DNA of 64,000 nt from DASXHY01 sp035552155 (GTDB lineage Bacteria; Verrucomicrobiota; Verrucomicrobiia; Limisphaerales; DASXHY01), in the NCBI GenBank assembly GCA_035552155.1, contig DASZLX010000006.1, positions 1 to 64,000 on the forward strand, read 5' to 3'. Positions 45,990 through 54,664 of this stretch are shown here, in pieces. Positions within the stretch are counted from its first letter, which is position 1, and every line of letters begins with the position of its first letter. The position numbers and the translations under genes are program-made. The notes under the pieces were generated by a model. That model saw only the letters and a program-made list of their open reading frames with translations, was not told the origin of the DNA and did not search any database.

Positions 45990-46005
45990 TCCCCTAAATC
46001 GGGGA
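45990..46005. promoter_or_regulatory. Motif B palindrome, copy 3
   Basis: TCCCC-TAAATC-GGGGA, a perfect inverted repeat between the divergent GH87-like (45933) and GH3 (46049) genes. A GATATT 17 bases downstream could be the GH3 -10 box, which would place the palindrome over the -35 region. Confidence 0.65.
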
Positions 46006-46048
46006 CTTACCCGAAAACAAATCGATATTGCAGGATGTTGCTCAACAC

Positions 46049-48346
46049 ATGATCCCTCACTCCCACCCCTGCCGCAAAGTTCATCCGTGTTTTTTAATTC
46101 TGCTCGCAGTCGCCACGATATTGTTCGGTGAAATTCCAGTGTTGCGGGCGCAAGACGCGCCGCCTTACAAAAATCCCAATCTCGCCGTGGAGGCGCGGGT
46201 TGCCGACCTGCTTGGGCGCATGACTCTGGAGGAAAAAGTGCGGCAGCTCGACATGTATTTCGGCTCGGAAGAAATATTGGACAAGAATACCAATCCAACC
46301 GCGGACCATCACACACATGCCCGGCTGGACGTGGTGTTTGATCCGCAATTCGCCGAAAAATCCGTGGGGCATCTCGGGGTCGGCTCCATTCACGACCTTT
46401 ATCCGCGCGCAAAACTTTCCAATCGCATCCAGGAATGGGTGATGCAATCCAATCGCCTCGGCATCCCGGCGCTGTTCATCGAGGAGGGTTTGCACGGTTA
46501 CATGGATTACAACGAGACGGTTTTTCCCCAAAGCATCGCGCTCGCCACGACCTGGAATCCCGAACTGGCGCGGCGAACGGGAGCGGCCATCGCGGCGCAG
46601 GCGCGCGCAAACGGCGTGGACATGATTCTCGGGCCGGTCCTGGATGTCGCGCGCGATCCGCGTTGGGGGCGCGTGGAGGAGGATTTCGGCGAAGACCCGT
46701 ATCTGACCGGCCAACTCGGCCTCGCTTACGTCGAGGGCATGCAAGGTGATTCACTGAACACCGACCACACCGTGATTGCCGAGCCGAAACATTTCGCCGG
46801 CCACGGCAGCCCGGAAGGCGGACTCAATACCGCGCCCCTGCACGCCGGCGAACGCGAAGTCCGCACGGTCATGCTGAAATCTTTTGAGCCGGCTGTTCGC
46901 GAAGGAAAAGCCATGGGCATCATGGCCGCCTATCACGACATCGATGGCGTGCCCTGCACGGCCAATCCGTGGCTGCTGAACAAAGTCCTGCGTGACGAAT
47001 TGGGCTTTCAAGGATTCGTCTTGTCCGATCTGGGCGCGATTCGCCGACTCTACGACACCCATCATGTTGCTGATTCACCCGCCAGCGCGGCGGTGCTGGC
47101 GCTCAATTCCGGCGTGGACATGCAATTTTATGATTTCGGCCACGACACGTTTCAAAATGCCATTATTGACGGCGTGAAAAATGGCAAAGTGTCACCCGAA
47201 ACTTTGAACCGCGCGGTCGCAAGGATTCTGCGCGTCAAATTCATGCTTGGCCTGTTTGACCATCCGTTCGTGGACGAAAATCTCGACGCCAAAGTGCGCC
47301 ATTCCGCCGCGCACAACGAACTGGCCCTGGAATCCGCGCGCCAGGCCATGTGCCTGCTCAAAAACGACGGCGGTCTTCTGCCGCTGAAAAAGAACCTCAA
47401 ACGCGTCGCGGTGATTGGGCCGAATGCGAACATCAACCGGATTGGGGATTACACGGAGGTGGCCAAGGAAAGTTCGAAGCAAGGCATGTTCGAGCAAATC
47501 AGGCAGTTGCTGGGCGCGAATTCGGAAGTCACTTTTGCCGATGGTGAAGACATGGAAAAGGCAATTGAACTCGCCCGGAATTCGGACGTCGCCATTCTCG
47601 GCCTGGGCGAACGGATGGGAATTTCCGGCGAAAGTTTTGATCGCTCCGATTTGAATCTTCCGGGAAAACAAGAGCAACTTCTGGAAGCCGTGGCGGGCGC
47701 CGGAAAGCCGGTCGTGCTGGTGCTGCAAAACGGCAGGCCGCTGTCGATTTCATGGGCGGCCCGGCACGTTCCCGCCATCCTGGAAACCTGGTATGCCGGT
47801 GAATTTGGCGGACGCGCCATTGCGGAGACTCTTTTCGGCGACAACAATCCGGCGGGCCGGTTGCCGATTTCGTTCCCGCGCAGCGTCGGCGCGTTGCCGG
47901 ATTTCTATAATCATTTTCCCTCGAAGAGCACTTCGTACATCGACGGCGATAGTTCACCGCTCTTCACTTTCGGTCACGGTTTGAGCTACACGACTTTTAA
48001 ATATGCCGGCCTCGCGGTCACTGCGCCGCCGGAGCAGGGCGCGGATGACGTGGTGGTTTCGTTCCAACTCACCAACACCGGCACACGCGCAGGCGATGAA
48101 GTGGCGCAATTATATGTCCGCAAGGAAACGGCCAGCGTCGCGACGCCGGTTAAATCATTGAAGGGATTCTTGCGGGTCCATTTGAAACCGGATGAATCCC
48201 AAAAAATCACCTTTCACCTAAAGCAATCCGACCTCGCGATTTGGGGCGCCAGCCAGGAATGGCGGGTGGAACCGGGCGAATACAAAGTCACCGTCGGCGG
48301 CGATTCAGAGGGTGGTTTGTCCGCGAAGTTTAATTTGAAGCCGTAA
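46049..48346 (+). CDS. Secreted GH3 beta-glucosidase/beta-xylosidase
   Basis: 765 residues from ATG 46049; an in-frame TTG at 46028 is less likely. Signal peptide MIPHSHPCRKVHPCFLILLAVATILFGEIPVLRAQ, then GH3 N domain (LLGRMTLEEKVRQLDMYFG, LFIEEGLHGY, GPVLDVARDPRWGRVEEDFGEDPYLTG, KHFAGHGSPEGG) with nucleophile Asp327 in GFVLSDLGAI. GH3 C domain (LLKNDGGLLPLKK, GERMGISGESFDRSDLNLPG) and the Fn3-like domain end in EPGEYKVTVGGDSEGG. It acts on beta-linked glucosides or xylosides released by other enzymes. Only motif B copy 3 lies between it and the GH87-like gene. It converges with RR2 across an inverted-repeat element. Confidence 0.92.
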   Translation: MIPHSHPCRKVHPCFLILLAVATILFGEIPVLRAQDAPPYKNPNLAVEARVADLLGRMTLEEKVRQLDMYFGSEEILDKNTNPTADHHTHARLDVVFDPQFAEKSVGHLGVGSIHDLYPRAKLSNRIQEWVMQSNRLGIPALFIEEGLHGYMDYNETVFPQSIALATTWNPELARRTGAAIAAQARANGVDMILGPVLDVARDPRWGRVEEDFGEDPYLTGQLGLAYVEGMQGDSLNTDHTVIAEPKHFAGHGSPEGGLNTAPLHAGEREVRTVMLKSFEPAVREGKAMGIMAAYHDIDGVPCTANPWLLNKVLRDELGFQGFVLSDLGAIRRLYDTHHVADSPASAAVLALNSGVDMQFYDFGHDTFQNAIIDGVKNGKVSPETLNRAVARILRVKFMLGLFDHPFVDENLDAKVRHSAAHNELALESARQAMCLLKNDGGLLPLKKNLKRVAVIGPNANINRIGDYTEVAKESSKQGMFEQIRQLLGANSEVTFADGEDMEKAIELARNSDVAILGLGERMGISGESFDRSDLNLPGKQEQLLEAVAGAGKPVVLVLQNGRPLSISWAARHVPAILETWYAGEFGGRAIAETLFGDNNPAGRLPISFPRSVGALPDFYNHFPSKSTSYIDGDSSPLFTFGHGLSYTTFKYAGLAVTAPPEQGADDVVVSFQLTNTGTRAGDEVAQLYVRKETASVATPVKSLKGFLRVHLKPDESQKITFHLKQSDLAIWGASQEWRVEPGEYKVTVGGDSEGGLSAKFNLKP

Positions 48347-48360
48347 CGATGCGAAAGGTT

Positions 48361-48511
48361 TTAACGCAAAGATGCCAAGGCGCAAAGGATTTAAAGTGTT
48401 TCGCCGACACCTTCCAGGCCAGTATTTAGCGAGCGAATCTTATGGATTGGCACATTTTGTTTTTGGCCGTTCCCACTTTGCGTCTTCGCCTCTTTGCGCC
48501 TTTGCGTTGAA
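48361..48511. repeat. MITE-like inverted repeat of 'GCAAAG' units
   Basis: The left arm reads TTAACGCAAAGATGCCAAGG then CGCAAAGG; the right arm, read on the other strand, is TTCAACGCAAAGGCGCAAAG then AGGCGAAGACGCAAAG. The ~28-36 base arms are near-perfect inverted copies made of CGCAAAG heptamer-like units and enclose about 88 unique bases. It sits between two convergent genes. It has the form of a small non-autonomous repeat and could form a long hairpin in transcripts from either side. Confidence 0.55.
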
Positions 48512-48542
48512 ATTCCCTCGGGCCGGCGCTCCCGGTTCGCTC

Positions 48543-49184
48543 TCAATAATACTCCGACCGATGCTTCGCCACGGCTTCCACGCGGCTGCGCACGTGCATC
48601 TTCAGGCAGATGTTTTTCACATACGTCCGCACGGTTTCGGTGCTGATGCTCAATTGATCGCTGATCTCCTTGTAGATAAAACCCTGCGCCAGCAATTCCA
48701 GGACTTCGCGTTCGCGCGGCGAGAGATTCTCCGCTTCGCGCGGTGAATTGCCGACTAGATGAAAATGCTTCACCACCTTGCTGGCAATGTGGCTGGACAT
48801 GGGCGCGCCGCCCGTATAGGCGTCGCGGATGGCGGCCAGCAATTGCTCCGGCGGGCTGGACTTGACCAGGTAACCGTTCGCTCCCGCCTTCAACGCGCGG
48901 AAAATGCGTTCGCTGTCCTCATAAATCGTGACCATGATGATCTGCATGGCCGGCGCGACCTTCTTGATCTCGGCCACGCATTGAATTCCCGACATGTGGG
49001 GCAGCTTGATGTCCATGAGCACGACATCAGGATTTTTCTGCAAAATTTCCGGCAACGCCTGCTCGGCCGAGGTGTAGGCGCCAAGACATTTGATGTCCGG
49101 CGCCGATTCCAGGATTTGGATGAGCTGCTCCCGCAATCCGCTGTCGTCTTCGACAATGACGACTGATTTTTTCATGAAGTCCAT
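48543..49184 (-). CDS. LuxR/NarL-family response regulator (RR2)
   Basis: 213 residues (ATG 49184; ATG 49175 is possible). The receiver has D13-D14 (VEDDSG), phospho-acceptor Asp58 in VVLMDIKLPHMSG and the Lys in GYLVKSSPPEQLL. The LuxR-type helix-turn-helix (about 145-205) reads LSPREREVLELLAQGFIYKEISDQLSISTETVRTYVKNICLKM. It is encoded 33 bases downstream of HK2 on the same strand, an evident partner. It lies in the middle of the motif B gene set. RR1 and RR2 are paralogous in layout (both keep an LVKSSPPEQLL/LLKRQPPEQLL stretch after the receiver Lys). Confidence 0.92.
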   Translation of the reverse strand: MDFMKKSVVIVEDDSGLREQLIQILESAPDIKCLGAYTSAEQALPEILQKNPDVVLMDIKLPHMSGIQCVAEIKKVAPAMQIIMVTIYEDSERIFRALKAGANGYLVKSSPPEQLLAAIRDAYTGGAPMSSHIASKVVKHFHLVGNSPREAENLSPREREVLELLAQGFIYKEISDQLSISTETVRTYVKNICLKMHVRSRVEAVAKHRSEYY

Positions 49185-49217
49185 TACAACAATTTAATCC
49201 CCCGCAGCGCCATCCAT

Positions 49218-50954
49218 TTATGCGCCGGGCACCGGCGTCCCGATCCGCAAACTCAGGCGCACCGTCGTGCCGCCGCCGGGTTTGCTTTCCACGGTGCAAC
49301 TGCCGCCGATGTTTTGCAGGCGCTGTTTCATGTTGGATAAACCGTGTCCGGAAACGCCCTCCCCCGGCTGGAACCCGGCGCCGTCGTCATGCACGGTAAC
49401 TTCCAGGGAACCATCCGCGAACACCATGCGAATCGTCACCTCGGAAGCTTTGGCGTGCTTGATGATATTATGCACGGCCTCTTTCACCGCCAGGCTGATG
49501 TTGTGGCGCGTCTGGCTGGAGACCTGGATTTCCGGCGGCAAATCCATCACGTGAAAACGGCAGCGCAACGGCGTCTGCTCGCACAATTGTTTGACCATCT
49601 GGCACACGTAATTTCCCAACGCCTCCAAATTGTCGTTTTCCGGATTGACCGCCCAGACCGTTTCGTAAAGCGCCGAGACCAGTTCGCGGGACATTTTTGA
49701 AACCTTGTCGAAATCGGCGCGCGCCTTTTCAGGGAACGCGGGATTTTCCTGGGCCATGGCGCTTAACAGGGAAATTTGCGTGACGCGGGCGCCGAGATCA
49801 TCGTGAATGTCGTGCGCGATCCGCAGCCGCTCCTGTTCCAGCGCGCGCTGTTGTTTCAAGCGGGCCATCTCGCGCCGCATGCGTTGCCAGACGAAATAAC
49901 GGCTCGCGCCCAGAATCATCGCCACGATGGCCGCCAGCGCCGCCGCCCAGAACCACGGTGTTTTCCAGAACGGCTCCGGGACGAAAACCCGGATCGACGC
50001 TTCCCCACCGGTCCAGGCGCCCATCACATCCAGGCCGCGCACGTGAAATTTGTAATGGTTCGCGGGCAGGGCCGCGTAGTAGGCATCGTGCACATTGCCC
50101 GAGCCCATGCTGTACATCTCGTTCCATTCCACCACCAAACTGTCCCCGGGCTTCACCGCGGGCGCGGACTCCAAAAGATTATGCCATTCGCCGTGGCTCG
50201 CCTGGTCGATGTCCACGATGGCGAAGGCGCGGGTCTGCGGATCCTGCCCGAATTTCACGACCTTGGCCATGCTGGGCCGGGTGCCGTCGTGGATCCAGCC
50301 CGCGGGCGGATCGTCGTCATTGGGATGCTCGCCGTGATCGTTTTCAAACGGCGATTGCAACAGCACGACATTGCCAAGTTTGCCGTCGGATTTCGAAACG
50401 ACCAGATTCGCCACCACGAAAATCCCCACCGTCTCCGGCGGCCCGGCCGAGGAAATCACGATCAATAACCGCGTGGCTTGCGGCGGCACGACCAGCGTTT
50501 CGCGGCGGTGCGTGAGGGAGGAAGTTTTCAACGAGCCGGTCCAGCCCGTGCTTTCGCCGCTGACGTGATAAATGTTCTGGCTGATCTGGTCGCCCGAGCT
50601 GTTGAAGAAACGCACGTTCAGCGACATCTCGCTGTTGGGCTCGTGCCAGGTGCCTTCAAATCCCTCCAACATGTAACGCAAGCGAAGTGGCGGCTTGCTG
50701 TTCGTGGCCGGGCCGAAATGGAACACGATGCCTTGCGGAGTGGAACCCAGGCTGATGCTGTCCTTGTCCCGGAACGGCAGTGATTTTCCAGCCACGCGGA
50801 CGGATTGGATTTCCAGCGTATTCGTGGCGTCGTCCGCCCGCAGCGGAAATGCGGCGGCCAGCAGCAGCGCCGGCGCCAGGCAGGCCGCGACAGCTTTGCG
50901 AACAATTCCGATCGACGCACCCTTACGGCAAATTGAGCGGAGGTGCGATTTCAT
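49218..50954 (-). CDS. Sensor histidine kinase with periplasmic Y_Y_Y-type domain (HK2)
   Basis: 578 residues. Signal peptide/N-terminal helix (KAVAACLAPALLLAAAFPLRA), then a periplasmic part of about 290 residues. It ends with a Y_Y_Y-like beta-sandwich (ALPANHYKFHVRGLDVMGAWTGGEASIRVFVPEPFWKTPW) but has no Reg_prop propeller. One membrane helix (FWAAALAAIVAMILGASRYFV), HisKA_3 with the phospho-His at about 384 (LRIAHDIHDDLGARVTQISLL), and HATPase (EAVHNIIKHAKASE, VHDDGAGFQPG, GHGLSNMKQRL) complete it. The middle of the sensor region (about 60-280) is not recognised and may be a sugar-binding fold. It forms an operon with RR2. Confidence 0.9.
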   Translation of the reverse strand: MKSHLRSICRKGASIGIVRKAVAACLAPALLLAAAFPLRADDATNTLEIQSVRVAGKSLPFRDKDSISLGSTPQGIVFHFGPATNSKPPLRLRYMLEGFEGTWHEPNSEMSLNVRFFNSSGDQISQNIYHVSGESTGWTGSLKTSSLTHRRETLVVPPQATRLLIVISSAGPPETVGIFVVANLVVSKSDGKLGNVVLLQSPFENDHGEHPNDDDPPAGWIHDGTRPSMAKVVKFGQDPQTRAFAIVDIDQASHGEWHNLLESAPAVKPGDSLVVEWNEMYSMGSGNVHDAYYAALPANHYKFHVRGLDVMGAWTGGEASIRVFVPEPFWKTPWFWAAALAAIVAMILGASRYFVWQRMRREMARLKQQRALEQERLRIAHDIHDDLGARVTQISLLSAMAQENPAFPEKARADFDKVSKMSRELVSALYETVWAVNPENDNLEALGNYVCQMVKQLCEQTPLRCRFHVMDLPPEIQVSSQTRHNISLAVKEAVHNIIKHAKASEVTIRMVFADGSLEVTVHDDGAGFQPGEGVSGHGLSNMKQRLQNIGGSCTVESKPGGGTTVRLSLRIGTPVPGA

Positions 50955-51004
50955 GCGATTATTTTAGCAGCCGGAGTGGAAATGGAAATCTTTGAAGTGC
51001 CGGA

Positions 51005-51979
51005 TCAGTGACTGGTTTCAGGTCGCAGGGTTCGCACAATAAAGGCGTCCAGTACTTTGTCGAATCCCACGCCGCCCGGGAAACCGTGTCCGCCTCCCGG
51101 CGTCATCCAGTACGTGGCATCAGCGCCTTCCGCCTTCAATTTTTCATAGAGCGCTTTGCCGTGCAGTCCGGGAACGATCGGATCGCGTTCCCCATCGCAA
51201 ATCAAAAGCGGCGGAACGTCCCGGCGCGCCTGACCCATGGGACTCATGGACTCGTAGAGCGCTTTGTGTCCATCAATATCAGGAGTGACGCCATGAAATA
51301 GCACGCGCAGGCGCGGACGCGAGTCATAAGGAATTTTATCGTCCGGTCCGCGAAAGCTCACTTTCCCATCGGCATTGGTCACGACATCATCCGGGCCCTG
51401 GTTCCAGAAGCGGACAAAATCCGTCGGCGGAATATAACTGAAACTGCCGGACACGCGCGCGCTCACACCCGCCAGTTCGGGCACCGGGCCGCCGTCATCG
51501 AAATTCTCCGGCACCATCGCCACCATCAGGCTCAAATGCCCGCCGGCTGAGCCACCGGTGACATCAATCCGACTGGGATCGATGTTAAAGCGCGCCGCAT
51601 TCTTGCGAATAAACCGGATCGCATTGCGGCAGTCGCGGATATTTTGCGGAAACCCGCCTTTTTCTCCCAGCCGATATTGAATGGAAAACACCGCCACGCC
51701 GTGCCGCATGAAAATTTGCCAACCACCCACGCCCCGGACGGTCGTGGCGAAGTCGCCGCCAAACCACCAGCCGCCGTGGATTTCCACGATGGCGGGCATG
51801 GGCGCTTTGGCCTGCTCCGGCAAAAAAGCGTTCAGCTTCAAATCCCGCCCGTCCACATTGGCGTAAACAATATTTAAGTCGGAACGATAAGCGGGAAACT
51901 GTTCCTGAGCGGCGGTGTGAAAACAAAATGCCAGGCTCAAGCCGGCCAAAAACAGCAGGGATAATTTTCTCGTTTTCAA
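51005..51979 (-). CDS. Secreted alpha/beta-hydrolase, BD-FAE-like carbohydrate esterase
   Basis: 324 residues with signal peptide MKTRKLSLLFLAGLSLAFCFHTAAQ. Complete catalytic set: oxyanion hole HGGWW (68-72), nucleophile Ser144 in VTGGSAGGHLS, Asp266 in CDGERDPIVPG and His298 in PGGGHGFPGG. This layout matches bifunctional feruloyl/acetyl-xylan esterase-type (BD-FAE) hydrolases, which strip ester substituents from hemicellulose before glycosidases act; substrate is inferred from family and neighbours. Motif B copy 4 lies 112 bases upstream, shared with the divergent GH92 gene. HK2 starts 51 bases downstream on the same strand, so some read-through is possible. Confidence 0.87.
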   Translation of the reverse strand: MKTRKLSLLFLAGLSLAFCFHTAAQEQFPAYRSDLNIVYANVDGRDLKLNAFLPEQAKAPMPAIVEIHGGWWFGGDFATTVRGVGGWQIFMRHGVAVFSIQYRLGEKGGFPQNIRDCRNAIRFIRKNAARFNIDPSRIDVTGGSAGGHLSLMVAMVPENFDDGGPVPELAGVSARVSGSFSYIPPTDFVRFWNQGPDDVVTNADGKVSFRGPDDKIPYDSRPRLRVLFHGVTPDIDGHKALYESMSPMGQARRDVPPLLICDGERDPIVPGLHGKALYEKLKAEGADATYWMTPGGGHGFPGGVGFDKVLDAFIVRTLRPETSH

Positions 51980-52090
51980 GGTGTCAAAGGAACAGCGAGA
52001 TTGTCAGGCCCGGGGCGTTTTCATTGCACGGTGTGGTCGGGGATTGGTGCTGATGCGGAAAGGATAGGCAGGCTTTGACCTTTCAATCCA

Positions 52091-52106
52091 TCCCCGTTTT
52101 TGGGGA
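52091..52106. promoter_or_regulatory. Motif B palindrome, copy 4
   Basis: TCCCC-GTTTTT-GGGGA, a perfect inverted repeat in the divergent region between the esterase (51979) and GH92 (52205) genes; flanking CA and TG extend the symmetry to CATCCCC...GGGGATG. Confidence 0.65.
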
Positions 52107-52204
52107 TGTGAGCCGGCGCGCAACTCCGGTAGCTTTCGGCGGATGCATTGCCCACGATCGGAGCGGAGCGCGTCCCCACCGGCACCCGTTCGGAACCAAA
52201 TTTT

Positions 52205-54502
52205 ATGGCTGCAAAAACCTGTCAACCGATCAATATCTCCCGCGGACAAACCATTGTGAAAAAAATATTGCTCCAACTCCTCGCCGCCGGCGCGCTTGGC
52301 CTCGCCGGAATCGCTCACGCGCAAGTGGAATACGTCGACCCCTCGATGGGCGGCCAGGGATTCATGCTCGAACCCACGCGCCCAACCGTTTCCCTGCCCA
52401 ACAGCATGGTGCGCGTTTACCCGGTGCGAAAGGACCAACTGGACGACCAAATCCATTCCTTCCCGCTGACCATCGTTTCGCATCGCCTGGGTGAATTATT
52501 TTGGCTGATGCCGGGCGGCGGCTCAGCGGAGGGATGGAACCGTCCCCAAACTTACGATCAGGAAATCGAAACGCCTTATTATTACGCCGCGCGATTTGAC
52601 GATTCCCTGGTCCGCACGGAATTCACGCCCACGGCGCGCTGCGGTTATTTCCGTTTCACGTTTCCTTCCGGCAAGCCGGTGGTGTTCCTGGCTAATCGGC
52701 TCAAAGGCGAGTTGGCCGCCAGCGGCGACAATGCAATTTCCGGCATGGAACGCATCGTCGGCCAGGGAAGAATCTCGCCGGGAGCGATGCAAGCCTATGT
52801 GTACGGAGAATTCAGCGCGCCGGTGAATGTGGAAACCAGCGGCGCGGATAACGGGAAGCGATTAACCATCACGGCGAAGGACGAAGGGAAGACGCTCGAA
52901 TTTCGCTACGGCATTTCCTTCATCAGCGTCGAGCAGGCGAAGAAAAATCTCCGCGAGGAAATCTCCGGATGGAATTTTGACAAGGTGAAAGACGCCGCGC
53001 GGGATCGTTGGAACGAAGTGCTGGGCCAAATCAAGGTCGAGGGCGGGACGCCGGAACAAAAGCGGGTTTTCTACACCTCGCTCTATCGCTGCTATGAGCG
53101 GATGGTCAACATCACGGAAGACGGGCAATACTACAGCGCCTTCGATCACCAGGTGCATCAGGACGCGCGCCCGTTCTACGTGGACAACTGGCTCTGGGAC
53201 ACCTACCGCGCGCTGGAGCCGCTGCAGACTTTGCTGAACCCGGAAATGGAGGCCGACAAGCTTCAATCCTTCGTCCGCATGTACCAACAATCCGGCTGGA
53301 TGCCGACCTTTGCCGTGCTCTGGGGCAATAACGAGTGCATGACCGGCAATCCGGTTGCGCCCTGGATGGCCGACGCCTGGGCGAAAGGCATCACCAATTT
53401 CGACCTCGCCTCAGCCTACGCCGGCGTGAAAAAAAATTCGGTGGAAGGGACCTGGTTGCCGTGGCGTCGCGGACCGAAATGTTCGCTGGACGATTTCCTT
53501 GCGGAACGCGGCTACATGCCCGCACTCAAGCCGGGCGAACCCGAAACCGTTTCGCAGGTGCATCCGTTTGAACGCCGCCAGGCCATCTCGGTTACCGAGG
53601 CGCAAAGTTACGATGACTGGTGCACAGCGCAACTGGCCCGCGATTTGAACAACGACTCAGACCGCCAATTCTTCCTGAAACGCGCCGCCGATTACAAAAA
53701 TCTTTACCGAAGTGATAAAGGCCACGTCTGGCCGAAGGATGCCGATGGCAATTGGATCGACTCCTACACGCCGGGATTTTCCGGCGGCCAGGGCGGACGC
53801 GATTACACAACGGAAAACAACGGCTACACTTACGATTGGGACGTGCAGCATGATTTGCAGGGCCTGTTTGAATTGATGGGCGGCCGCGCCCAGGCCGAGG
53901 CGAAATTGGACCGCCTTTTCCGCGAGTCGCTTGGCATGAGCAAATATGAGTTCTGGGCCAAATTTCCCGACGCCAGCGGGTTGGTCGGGCAATTCTCGAT
54001 GGGCAACGAGCCCAGCCTGCACATTCCCTTTCTCTACAATTATCTCGGCGCGCCGTGGAAGACGCAAAAACGCGTCCGCATGTTGCTCGATACCTGGTTC
54101 ACCGACACGACGCTCGGGATGCCCGGCGATGAGGACGGCGGCGGGATGAGCGCGTTTGTGGTTTTCTCCATGCTGGGCATGTACCCGGTCACGCCCGGCG
54201 TGCCCATCTACGATCTCGCCAGCCCGGTTTTTGACCGTGTCACCATCCGCCTGCACAACGGCAAAACTTTCTCCATCGTTTGCCGCCACAACTCCAAATA
54301 TAACAAATACCTTCAAAGCGTCTCCTTGAACGGCCATGCGCAATCGCGCGTTTGGATCCGCAACGCGGACGTCGTCGGGGGCAGCACACTGGAACTGCAA
54401 ATGGGCGACACTCCCAATAAAAAACTCGGCTCGGACCCGGCGGATTTTCCACCGTCATCGCTCGCCACCGACCCCGACAGTTTTGAAACGCCGCGTCCCT
54501 GA
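52205..54502 (+). CDS. Secreted GH92 alpha-mannosidase
   Basis: 765 residues from ATG 52205; GTG 52256 (MKKILLQLLAAGALGLAGIAHA) would give the cleanest signal peptide and is a real alternative. GH92 signatures: YVDPSMGGQGFMLEPTRPTVSLPNSMVRVYPV (N-terminal beta-sandwich), YTSLYRCYERM, FYVDNWLWDTYRALEPL, GNEPSLHIPFLYNYLGAPWKTQ with the acidic residue of the active site, and PGDEDGGGMSAFVVFSMLGMYPV with the catalytic Asp pair. Calcium-dependent inverting exo-alpha-mannosidase; linkage specificity cannot be read. It is followed by a GH99-like gene, the usual partner in alpha-mannan degradation. Confidence 0.93.
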   Translation: MAAKTCQPINISRGQTIVKKILLQLLAAGALGLAGIAHAQVEYVDPSMGGQGFMLEPTRPTVSLPNSMVRVYPVRKDQLDDQIHSFPLTIVSHRLGELFWLMPGGGSAEGWNRPQTYDQEIETPYYYAARFDDSLVRTEFTPTARCGYFRFTFPSGKPVVFLANRLKGELAASGDNAISGMERIVGQGRISPGAMQAYVYGEFSAPVNVETSGADNGKRLTITAKDEGKTLEFRYGISFISVEQAKKNLREEISGWNFDKVKDAARDRWNEVLGQIKVEGGTPEQKRVFYTSLYRCYERMVNITEDGQYYSAFDHQVHQDARPFYVDNWLWDTYRALEPLQTLLNPEMEADKLQSFVRMYQQSGWMPTFAVLWGNNECMTGNPVAPWMADAWAKGITNFDLASAYAGVKKNSVEGTWLPWRRGPKCSLDDFLAERGYMPALKPGEPETVSQVHPFERRQAISVTEAQSYDDWCTAQLARDLNNDSDRQFFLKRAADYKNLYRSDKGHVWPKDADGNWIDSYTPGFSGGQGGRDYTTENNGYTYDWDVQHDLQGLFELMGGRAQAEAKLDRLFRESLGMSKYEFWAKFPDASGLVGQFSMGNEPSLHIPFLYNYLGAPWKTQKRVRMLLDTWFTDTTLGMPGDEDGGGMSAFVVFSMLGMYPVTPGVPIYDLASPVFDRVTIRLHNGKTFSIVCRHNSKYNKYLQSVSLNGHAQSRVWIRNADVVGGSTLELQMGDTPNKKLGSDPADFPPSSLATDPDSFETPRP

Positions 54503-54591
54503 ATTCGCGGCCGTGAGCGGACGGCGTCGCCGCTAAACGAAATCAGAGCAATCTCCGAAATTTGCACCGGAAATTCGGCGCAATGAATACC

Positions 54592-54607
54592 TCCCCATTT
54601 TAGGGGA
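54592..54607. promoter_or_regulatory. Motif B palindrome, copy 5
   Basis: TCCCC-ATTTTA-GGGGA, a perfect inverted repeat, 58 bases before the GH99-like start. A consensus TATAAT lies at 54644-54649, so the palindrome would be centred near -56 relative to a start of transcription around 54656. Confidence 0.65.
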
Positions 54608-54643
54608 TACTAAGGGCAATCCTGCGAAGAATACCTTGAACGG

Positions 54644-54649
54644 TATAAT
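54644..54649 (+). promoter_or_regulatory. -10 box of the GH99-like gene
   Basis: Perfect TATAAT, 15 bases before ATG 54665, predicting a leader of about 9 bases. The -35 position (CCTGCG) is poor, as expected for an activator-dependent promoter with the motif B palindrome upstream. Confidence 0.5.
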
Positions 54650-54664
54650 TCTTAAATTGTCCTT

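Noticed and set aside
37280..54607. Motif B palindromes as rho-independent terminators
   Set aside because: Stems of only 5 bp without T-tracts, placed upstream of genes in divergent regions rather than after stops; operators fit better.
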